A stretch of DNA of 64,000 nucleotides from Cordilura impudica (lineage: Eukaryota > Arthropoda > Insecta > Diptera > Scathophagidae), in assembly GCA_963682025.1 (NCBI GenBank), contig OY821519.1:13700047-13764046 (forward strand), given 5' to 3'. The position numbers and the translations under genes were made by a program. The stretch's first letter is position 1. Each line of letters begins with the position of its first letter. This document shows, piece by piece, positions 1-10,300 of the stretch. The notes under the pieces are model-generated. The model did not search any database and was not told where the DNA came from. It worked only from the letters and a program-made list of their open reading frames with translations.

Positions 1-300
1 GTTAAATATAATGTTGCAGACTTAGCAATTTTTTTTAGTTATTTGCTGAATTATAGCTCAGTGATTAAAATGAAGAAAATAAATTAAATTTTAATTTTCT
101 TAATTTTTCGTTTACTTTAATCATTGAGTTGTATTTTACCAATCCATATAAAATTTTGCAATTTTGTTTAATAAAATTTAAAATTTTTTTAAAATTTGAT
201 ATTATGCAAAGTATAGTGATCAAATTTGCTGCACAAAAGATCAAATTGGTCGCAGTGCTTAGAGCCTTATTTATCTAATAGTGATCATTTTTATTATCAG

Positions 301-554
301 GTAAAGGAGTTAGCAAAATTTTAATAAATAAATATTTTTGATTGAATATAATTATTAAAGACAAAGGTAAATGGTTTTATAAAATTTTAAATTTTGATAA
401 ATTTATAAATTTATATAAAATTTTCAGGTAAAGGAGTTAGCAAAATTTTAACAAATAAATATTTTTGATTGAATGTAATTATTAAAGACAAAGGCAAATT
501 TTTTTATAAAATTTGAAACTTTGATAATTTTATAAATTTATAAAAAATTTTCAA
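301..554. repeat. Tandem duplication, two copies of about 127 bp
   Basis: The block beginning GTAAAGGAGTTAGCAAAATT occurs at 301 and again at 428, and the following sequence runs in parallel to about 554 with scattered substitutions and small indels. Nothing coding is seen. The copies are similar enough to suggest a fairly recent local duplication. Confidence 0.85.
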
Positions 555-1597
555 GGCTTGTTGGAACCCTGAAGAGGAACTCTGATCGGCCTGAAATATC
601 ATATGTAGTTTTATTTACAGTAATTTTATTTTTGAACACATCCCACTTAGAGCCGCAATTAATTCGAAAGATAAAAGTACCGACACCGCTACTTAATTTT
701 TTCTTGAATTACTGATTCTTTTAAAATGACTTCTCTCTTTTTTTTTTGTTGGCCTTTTAATGGGCATCTGAATTTATAAAAACTTACGAAAAAATATTGA
801 AAGAAAAATTGTCTTTTGCGTTCCTTTAAATACAAATTATTAGAAATTATTTTTTTTAACATTTACAGGAATTGTTGTTCACTATTAAGAGGCAACACAA
901 ATTTGGTTGACTAGTTAAAGAGATTATAGAAAGTAATGAGTATAAACATTAGCTGATTAATAAATATTCCATATTAATACGAGTTCACTGTATTTTGTTT
1001 CTGTCTGTAGTATTCTGCCACATTGTGGGAAACTAACCGGATCAAATGACTAACGATTTGTTATTGTTTTACTTTAAAACAATTTGATTAGCGGATTTAC
1101 TCTTAATTAATTTCACCGCAATTTATTTCTAAAATTTTTTACTGGCAATTTTTTTATTGATTTTGTATAGTCTTAAATATATGATGCAGTTTTTTTTGCT
1201 TTTCATAGATTTTACGCTAAAAATAATTCATTTTGTTTAGTAATGTGGGCTTAAATTAATGGCAGGGAAACTGAAATTGAAAATTGATTGTAACAAACCA
1301 GAGCAAAGTTTTGTGTTTTAACAAAAATAATTCCATTAATTCTGGTTCTAACCTTCAAATGAAAGCTTTGTGTAAATTGATATTAAGAAACCAAAATTTA
1401 AAATTTTGGAACATAAAAAACTCAATATGAATATAAAAAAAAAGTTTTTGCAAAACCATTAAATAGCACTGTGGACATTTTCTTGTTAAAAAAATTCAAA
1501 GTCAGGGTGAAATTAGTAGGCCACTATAGTAAAATTTATAAAGGTTGTGGCGTTATCAGGCCATGCCCCTTTATATTTTTTCCTTATCTTAATGTTG
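555..1597. other. Gene-free AT-rich stretch
   Basis: No open frame of note, no RNA gene and no repeat shared with the rest of the window was seen here. The sequence is AT-rich with short poly-A and poly-T runs. Confidence 0.4.
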
Positions 1598-1725
1598 GTT
1601 TGCTTAATTTTTCAGCTATTACTTAAGAACCATTGATGATTTCTCATCTCATTCTTCTGCAAACTTTTAGCTAAGGCTCAAACAAATAATTTTTATTAAT
1701 ATATCCATGTAAAAAATAAAACAAA
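1598..1725 (+). repeat. Left copy of a ~125-bp direct repeat
   Basis: This stretch (GTTTGCTTAATTTTTCAGCT, then AAGAACCATTGATGATTTCT and GCTAAGGCTCA) recurs in the same orientation at 3210-3334. The pair brackets a degenerate family A element plus its heptanucleotide array. It is far too long for a target-site duplication, so either the composite arose within a duplicated segment or unequal exchange was involved. Confidence 0.75.
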
Positions 1726-1727
1726 AA

Positions 1728-2355
1728 CAAGTACGAAAATTAGAGTCGGTCATGCGTTTAGAAACCCTATCTCATAGGTCCAACCAATTAGATATAGAAA
1801 ATAAGCATACGCCAAATTTGAGGGGATTTGTTGTTTTTTTTTTGACTTCGGCTATGAAAAAGTTTATATAGGATGCTATTTTGATATGGGGACAAGGTTT
1901 AAAAATTGATCGATCCTGACCATATTTGGTAAGGTCACTTATTTTTTGAAAAAACATATCCTAGCCAAATTTTAGAAAAATCTGTGCAATATTTTTGTTT
2001 TTTGATGAATTTAAATAAATATCAGGAATTAGGGGCTATGACTAAGAATTGTCCTATTGGGTTTATTTTGGGACCAGTGATAAAATGATGTAATAAACAG
2101 ATACAAACCCAATTTGACCGAGATAAATATGATCATTTTCATATTAAGGCAATTTAAGTAATCTCAATCTCATAGCGATCATTTGTATGAAGACTTCATC
2201 TGAACATGAATCGCTTTTCACAACTTCAATAGCGTTCATCATATGGCTGATAGAAGCTTATATACCAGATTTAATCAAAATATTCTCATAATTGCGACCT
2301 GCACAAATATTACTCATACGTATATATTAGAGTGTACAAAAAAAGAAAAAAAAAA
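1728..2355 (+). mobile_element. Family A (DINE-like) element, degenerate copy 1
   Basis: It starts with ACAAGTACGAAAATTAGAGTCGG, a decayed version of the family 5' end, and follows the family consensus (CGTTTAGAAACCCTATCTC, GATGCTAT.TTGATATGGGGAC, AATAGCGTTCATC, TTGCGACCTGCA). It then breaks off before the GACG microsatellite and joins an A-rich run and the heptanucleotide module. No coding capacity is credible. This copy is more diverged than those at 16.4, 26.8, 33.5 and 46.7 kb. Confidence 0.7.
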
Positions 2356-3207
2356 ATCATGTGAGTCCGATGTGTAAACATCTAGTAATTAAAAATTTTT
2401 TTATGGCACTTTTTTAAAATCAAACAGAAAGCGTCATATATGTATCACTTATAGCAAATAACTGCAGGGGCTCTGCTAATAAAAAAATATTTATTATTAT
2501 TTATTATTTCAACTGGTTAATTTTTAATTTTTGGTTTTCTTTATTCATTATTCATTTTTTAATTTATATGTTTCATTTCTTATTTGTTATTTTTTATTTT
2601 TAAAATTTCATATGCCATTTTTCATTTTTCACTTTTAATTTTTCATTTTCATTTTCGATTTTCATTTTTCATTTTTCATTTTTCGTTTTTCATTTTTCAA
2701 TTTTCATTTTGCATTTTTCATTTTTCATTTTTCATTTTTCATTTTTCATTTTTCATTTTTCATTTTTCATTTTTCATTTTTAATTTTTTATTTTTCATTT
2801 TTCATTTTTCATTTTTAATTTTTCATTTTTCAATTTTATTTTTTTTTCATTTTTCATTTTCCATTTTCCATTTTTCATTTTTCATTTACCATTTTTAATT
2901 TTTCATTTTTCATTTTTCATTTTTAAATTTTCAATTTTAGTTTTTTATTTTTCATATTTCATTTTTCATTTTTTCATTTTTCAGTTTTCATTTTTCATTT
3001 TTGAATTTTCATTTTTCATTTTTAATTTTTAATTTTTCATTTTTCATTTTTCATTATTAATTTTTCATTTTTCATTTTTCATTTTTAATTTTTTATTTTT
3101 CATTTTTCGTTTTTAATTTTTCATTTTTAATTTTTCATTTTTCATTTTTCATTTTTAATTTTTATTTTTTAATTTTTTTGAGCGTATAGATGTTTAAATC
3201 TTCATGT
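2356..3207 (+). repeat. Heptanucleotide (CATTTTT) array module, copy 1
   Basis: The module opens with ATCATGTGAGTCCGATG and GTAAACATCTAGTAATTA, passes through a unique stretch (AAACAGAAAGCGTCA, GGGGCTCTGCT) and then becomes about 650 bp of degenerate 7-mers, mainly CATTTTT with TAATTTT variants (about 2516-3175). It ends near GCGTATAGATGTTTAAATC. The same flanks surround the arrays at 32.1-33.5, 39.5-41.2 and 59.0-61.5 kb, so the array belongs to a defined repeat unit. The long Phe/Ile/His open frame inside is a by-product of the 7-mers. Confidence 0.85.
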
Positions 3208-3209
3208 TT

Positions 3210-3334
3210 GTTTGCTTAGTTTTTCAGCTGGAACTCAAGAACCATTGATGATTTCTGATATCATTCTTCTGCATAATTGTAGCTAAGGCTCAGATAAATA
3301 ATTTTTATATCCACGTAAAAAATGGAATAAAAAA
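3210..3334 (+). repeat. Right copy of the ~125-bp direct repeat
   Basis: Mate of 1598-1725, in the same orientation, at roughly 85-90% identity by eye. It begins immediately after the heptanucleotide module. Confidence 0.75.
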
Positions 3335-4133
3335 TGCTGTTGCGGGTTTGATTTAATATTGGATGTATTACTCATAAGTGTTTTTTTACCCAAGGTTTTT
3401 TCAAGCTTATATTAAAGCTTATGTGAAATATTTTTGAGATTTTTCAGATTTTTTGGAAGAGTTTTAGATGTCGTTAAAGTCGAATTTTATCCAAAAATAA
3501 GGTTTTCCGCACATTTTTTGTGTTCTACTTATTACTTGGCCCATACCATGATTTTCTTTGTTAATAAGTCAATATTTTAAAAGAAAAATATTCAAACTTA
3601 AGTTTTGTGTCGAGGTCATAAGTTGCTTGCTTGCTCAAAAAAATTATTGAAATGACGAAAAATTTTAAATTTTTTAGATTTTATTCGATCAAATTATTCG
3701 AACTTGATTTGCTGATGATACTTAGTGAAAAGTGAAATAAGATTCTTGAGTTATAGCTAAAAAAAAAAATAAGCAAACAACCATCTAGATAAGGAAAAGG
3801 TAGAAAAGCTCACAATACAGCTGAGAATACCAAACCCTTTGGAAGTTTTTCTACGGTGCCCTAGTACTTCTATTCTAACATGGAATTTCTCACCCCCCAG
3901 AATTACTGTAAAAAGAGCAACCAATGTTATGTTTTTTATTTTAAGGTCATTTTGTTTTCGCAGTTATCAATATATCTAAAATTTTCGGTTAGTCTTTTGA
4001 AAGGGTTTGAACTATGTTCAGAAAGACCGGGTTTCAATCCATTATTAATTATTATATTATTATTATCAATTATCAATGTTTTTATATGTCCACAATAATT
4101 TGGCTAATTGCTGTAAGTAAATTTTAAAATTAA
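3335..4133. other. Gene-free stretch 3' of the first cuticle gene
   Basis: No supported gene or known repeat. Open frames here are short and lack recognisable motifs. The first cuticle-protein gene ends just to the right. Confidence 0.4.
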
Positions 4134-4139
4134 TTTATT
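4134..4139 (-). terminator. Poly(A) signal AATAAA of the first cuticle gene
   Basis: TTTATT on the plus strand reads AATAAA on the minus strand, 55 bases beyond the stop codon of exon 4 at 4194-4196. This is a natural spacing for a short 3' UTR. In AT-rich DNA the hexamer is common, so position is the main support. Confidence 0.5.
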
Positions 4140-4193
4140 CACATAAAATCATCTTTAATAATAGCAACCACATAACCAAAATATTTAATATCC

Positions 4194-4393
4194 TTAGTAA
4201 TAATCTCGCGTTAAATAATCTCCTCGATGAAGTGATTTATCAACACCATCGTCATATGCTTCATCATAATTAACACCATCGTCATAATCTTCATTATTAC
4301 TTTCCTCCGGACGAAGTTTAAGCATTTGACCATTTAAAAAGTTGGCATGACGTCTATATAGCATTAGCATACGATATGTGTCAATGCCGGCGT
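4194..4393 (-). CDS. Cuticle gene 1, exon 4 (acidic tail)
   Basis: An acceptor (pyrimidine-rich tract, then TTGATAG) begins a phase-1 exon that restores an Asp codon with the last G of exon 3. The 66 residues include [17 protein letters not shown], then [20 protein letters not shown], and end in DYY. The YDDG-type acidic tail recalls the tail of Drosophila Cpr62Bc as I remember it. Support is the matching phase, the donor and acceptor, and a poly(A) signal just downstream. Confidence 0.75.
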
Positions 4394-7300
4394 CTATCAA
4401 TTCAAAGTGGGAAATATTGCATTGAGAATGGGTATGTAGAAAAAAGAGAAGAAATAAAGAGAAAAGACAATGGATTTTTTTGTTGTTGATGTTGTTAATT
4501 GCTATTTCTTGGCAATAATTAACATGCGTACATTGTGGCAAAAATTTGCAAACATCTAAGGGGAAGGTGTTTTTCTTAAGCAAAGGGGGAGGGGGGAAGG
4601 GGGCCGTGGTAAAGGTCTTTTGAAAAGTGCTTAAGGTCTATAAAGTGACACCGCCATATACTTTAGATAATGTCTCTAAGATTTATTGATCTGTTTTTAA
4701 AAGGTGCTTTGGTGGTGATAATTTCAATTAACCGTTTGAGAATTATATTAGTTTAACTTACCATATGGGGCTGGTGAGGCTACGACCACAGGTTGTGGTT
4801 GTATATGTTTTGTTACAGGCTGGTAAGCTACCACTGGCTTGGGTGCTATTACCACAGGCTTAGCAACTGCATGGACTGTGGGTCCTGATTTTGTTACCAC
4901 AGCATTGAAACCATTAATCGAGTCGGCCGTATAATCTACAGTACGTATAGAACCATCAGGTTCAACTAAAGAATATTGTCCTAAAAAAGAATAAATATTA
5001 AATATTATCATTATAATTATTATATTTTCGTGTAAAACAAAATATTATATCAGATTTTTTTTTTCTTTGTAAACTAACCTCGAACTACATCACCATCACG
5101 GGTTTCATGCTGTGATTTAACGTCCCCAGTTGTATGATCAGCTACACCATAATTGAAGGCATATTTGGGATGGTCCTGGAAAGACAAATAAAAATTATAA
5201 AAATGTAACATTTAGTAATATTAATGACAAAGGATAATTGAAACGTTATACTGAGCGCATGATTATTATTCTAACATATTGCACATACGTCTCATTTTAT
5301 GTTTTGTAGAACATTTATTTATTTATTTATTTTAGGTTTTGTAGAACATTGAAATTGTATTAATATAAAGAGTTCAAAATTATTATTTCAAAAAATTTGT
5401 AAAATTAAATAATCGAAGTTACATATATGAGAAATAAAAAAAATTAAAAAAAAATTTTCTGTATTTTACTGAATTCAAAACACAAAAATTTCTTTCAATT
5501 ATAAAAAACAAAAAAGGCAATTTAAAGTATTTTGAAAATTAAAAAAACAAAATTCTATAATATTAATAGGCTAGGCGATTTCTTGTGACCGATGTTTTGT
5601 TGTACCGTTTTATCACGATTTTTACCAAACGTATATTATTTGAAAGGTATTTCTTTTTAGCCGTTATGCGGATTTACAGATTTAAAAATGTTTCCCTTTA
5701 TTTTGAGTAAATTGCATTTAAAGTTGCTACTAACACATACGCAAAATTATACATATGATATGTGTGTGTTTATTAAATTTATTAATGTGTTTGTTAATAG
5801 TTTGTTTTCTCCATTCACAATCATAATAAACCATAAAAGTGTTGGTTTGTGAATTGGATAAGTTGAAAAATAAAGCTGCTTAGAAATTGCACTCGAATTT
5901 CGAGTGCTGGAACCTGCTAGTAATAATAAACTTACAAAGAATTTTTTTATAATCAAAGCTTGAGTAAAACTGTAAAGCGATAACTATTTAAATAGCTTTT
6001 AATGCGAAAAAAAAATATTCATATTGTTCCTTAAATTTTAAATAATTTTTTTAGGAATATATAAGATTACGTAAAAGTTATCAAGAGAAATTAAGAATAT
6101 TAAAGTATTTCTAAGAAGCTGTTTTTAAAATTTATATGATCGTTAGAAGAAAATAAGATTTATGAAAATATTCCAGAAATTTTTGATAAAAATTACCGCA
6201 AACTCTTTTGACTATAAAAAAAATCAAAATTATATATTATATCAATCTATACTGAAAGTAGTATACACATACCTATAACCAATATTTATATCTAATGTTT
6301 AAAGCTATACTAAAAAATTCACAAAGAAATTTTTAGAATATTGAAAGTGTTTTATATTTCTTCATTTACTAAGTTATTGACCCTAAAGGTATGCTAATCA
6401 CTTTTAAACAATTAAAAATTCAGCACTTTTTTGGTTTATTTCCAAAATATTTTTCCAATTCAACACAATTATCTATAACATTAGGTAGGCTAGGCGATTT
6501 CTTGAGACCGATGTTTTGTTCTACCGTTTTATCCCGATTATGACCAAGCATATATTATTTGAAAGGTATTTCTTTTTAACGGTTTTGCAATTTACAAATT
6601 TTTTAATTTTTTCCTTTGTTTTGAGTAAATTGCATTCAAAGTTGCTACTAACACAAACATAAATTTATACAATGCTATGTCTGTGTTCCTTAAATTTGTT
6701 AATGTGTTTGTAATAAAATTGAGTTTCCTTTTGTGTTGATTTGTGAATTGACTATAATTGATTTGCATACCTTTAGAGTCTTTATTTAATGAAAAAATGA
6801 TATTTCGTAGAATTTGCACTCGAACTTTGAGGGCTGGAATCTGCTAGTTATTATAAATGAAGAAAACAAACTAATTTTTTTTTTGCAAACACATTAACAA
6901 ATTTAATAAACACACGCATAGCACTGTGTAATTTTATGTATGTGTTAGTAGCAATTTTAAATGGGCATAACTCTAACAAAATTTAAAAATTTAAAAAACT
7001 GATAGTCAGGTGGAGAGCTAGAAAAAAATATCTTTCAAATAAGATGCCTTTGGTCAAAATAGGGAAAAAACTGTTGAACAGATCATCGGTCACAAGCAAT
7101 CGCCTTACCTATTAATATTATAGATAAGTAGTTTAATTATAAATAGTTTAATAATGCCCACATAGAGGGAAAAATATATCAAACAAGTGGTTTAAAAATA
7201 AATTTAATAGCAAAAACTACTTTATATTGTGGTAACAAATTAATTGTTTTAACAGCAGAATATAAATTCTAAAGAACTCCAAATACTGCTTGGAACTTCA

Positions 7301-10300
7301 TCACTAAGCTTTTAGCAACAAAATCGGTAGTAAGAGCAAAGCTGGTTTGACTTTCAAAGGTTCATATAGAAAATTATTATAAAGTTATCGGGAGTTTTTT
7401 AAACAATATGACATTAAGATATTAAATGAAGTTGTATTAAATAAAAGATTTAAAAATTAATTCTGTAAAACCAGTCAGTAGTTTCAAATGTAAATTACTT
7501 GATTTTATATTTTTGCCAGTGTTGCCAATAGAAGTCTAAAATCCTTACAAATACGCTTTTCATCATAAAAAATGGTAGCATAGGGAAAAAGGGATAGATT
7601 TTATTTTTCGTTCAAAATATAAGTACTTATAGTCATGACTGCTAATTTTTATATTTAAAGTTTTAGCAGTTAAAATGACAACATTTAAATGTGTTCAATA
7701 ATTGTTCTGATACAATGTATTATAGTTCTATTATAGTAGTTGTCAACATTTTTTCTTTTAAATTGCTTGAAAAAAAAAAAATTAAAATCAAAATACAAAT
7801 TCTTTGGTAAATTGAGCATCAATTTAAGGAAGCTTAAATATACTTTTATAATATAATTTTTAGTGTTTTTTTTACATAAATGTCCGGCAAAAAAATGTCG
7901 AAAGCAAAAGTTCTGTCAAGGCTGGTTAGAAGAAAAAGTGTTGAAAATTTGGTTAGAAGAAATAAAGGATACTAAATTTAAATGTAAATATAAAGCCTGT
8001 GGCAAAGTAGTGAACTCTGGAAAATCAGAGCCTTAGAAATATGCTGCACCAATCTTATGATTTAGCAGTGAACTCATCGAAAGCCGTTAGCATTTATTTT
8101 GTTACACAAAATAATGTTTGTGATTCTGTTCAAAATTTTGAAATTCGACGCATTTTTTGTTGAGCACAATGTGGCACTGCCTGTTATGGACCATTTGCTA
8201 CCACTTTTGAAAGAAATAGTACCTGATTCAAATATTTATTAAAAAAATGAAATTAGGTAGAACCAAATGTAGCAAAATTATTTACAACGTATTGGCTGAA
8301 GAACAAAAATCTAAATTAGTTAGTAAGTTACAACATACACATCAATCATCATCGGAATCAATTAAAATATTTTTGAAATTGGGCCAAAATTGGCTGAAAA
8401 ATAAAGAAGTGTTTGTAAGCACCGAATGCGAAGTTCTTTTTAACGATTTTGGCAGAACATAACTTAAATCAAATTAAGATACACTGTTTTTAATTTTAGT
8501 TACAGGCTTCAGAAGAAATTCAAAAAATACTTCCACTGAAAGCAGAAAGTATCTTTAAAGAAATTGAATTTCTAAATCCTAGTGCAGCTTTTGGAGAAAA
8601 TAAAGACGAATTTAAGTTTGATATTATGCTTAAAAACTTTCATATAAACATAAATAATCTTGCCCATGAATGGCGAATATTAGAGTAAATTTTTCTAAAT
8701 AGGAAATAAAGATGTTAAGAAACTTCGATATCGTTCAAACATGGTCAAGAGTAATTTAAATGAGAAATTAATAGTGAATTAATAATGAATTAATAGTGCA
8801 AAATCCTTAAAAAATAGTAAAAATATTTTTTCACTGCCAAGTTATTGGCTGTACCAAATTTAAATTAAATCGGGCACATTTAAAAAAAATGTGAACCAAC
8901 AGTTTCTACAAGTGATTAGTTTATTATGTAATATCTGCTTAATGTATTTTTCTTATTCTTTTTAGTTTTTTCGAATATTCAATGTACAAAAAGTTAATAT
9001 ATGTTCCTTCTTTCAAAAAAATTTTTTTTTTAATTTTACCAGTTATATGTAGGGGATTTTTATTTTTATTTACTTTGTATGAGAAAAAGGAATATTTTTT
9101 GAAATAATAAAAAGTTGGCAACATTGATTTTTTCTATTAAAAAAAAATAATACAAAAAATTCTTATATTATGCTTAAAAACTTTCATATAAACATAAATA
9201 ATCTTGCCCATGAATGGCGAACATTAGAGTACAATTTTTCTAAAGAGGAAATAAAGATGTTAAAAACCTTCGATATCGTTCAAACATGGTCAAGAATAAT
9301 TTAAATGAGAAACTTTAATGATGAATTAATAGTGCAAAATCCTTAAAAATTAGTAAAAATATCTTTTTCACTGCCAAGATATCGGCTGCACCAAATTTAA
9401 ATTAATTCGGGCGCATATAAAAAAGTGTGCACCAGCAGTTTCCACAAGTGATTAGTTTAATATGTAATATCTGATTAATGTATTTTTATTATTCTTTTAA
9501 GTTTTATTTAATATTCAATGTACAGAAAGTTAATATGTGTTCCTTCTTTCAAAAAAAAAAATTTTTTTTTTTTTTTAATTTTTTATTTTTATTTACTTTG
9601 TTGGGGAAAAATAAATATTTTGTGAGATGCGTATATTTTAAAAAAATAAAAAGTTGGCAACACTGATTTTTACTATTATAAAAAATAATAAAAATAATTC
9701 TTTTTTGTTTTCGATTCAAGATCATTTATCTATAATTTCTATTAAAAGAAAAGATAATTTTTTGTATAAAGTGAGTATTGAAGGCAGCGGTGGAACAAGA
9801 CTTCAACTTGTCCTTACTTAACTTTTTAGCTCCAACATTGAAAAAAAAAATTAATATGGGAATTCTTTTCCATTTTAGCTTTCTAGACAAAAATATATAA
9901 AGATTTATATAATTAAGAAGAAAATATAATAAATTAAATAATTATTAAATTTTTTTAAAAAATTTCATTTTTTTTTTTAATCAATAATAAATATATAAAT
10001 TCTTCTTATTTAAATAATAGCTATAATAATTTATAAAATTTCAAATAAGAAATAGTTTTTTTTTTAATTTTTCAAAAAAAAAAATTTTTTTTTTTATTTT
10101 AATTTTATAATAATAACTACATTGTAAAACAAATTTATTATATTACAGTAAAATTTAAAAATAAGTTCTTCAACAAATATTAAATAACACTGTACAACAC
10201 ATAAATATTCAAACTCCTTCTTGTGTGAGGTTTCGAAGAACCAACAAAAGCCCATTTGGGATTTGCTAGTTTAGATGCTGTTCGGATTTTACGCTCTCAT

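Noticed and set aside
2584..2898. 104-codon frame rich in FHFSFFIF, and similar frames at 32186-32834 and 59522-59791
   Set aside because: These are translations of CATTTTT/TATTTTT heptanucleotide arrays; any frame over a 7-mer without stops stays open. No gene.
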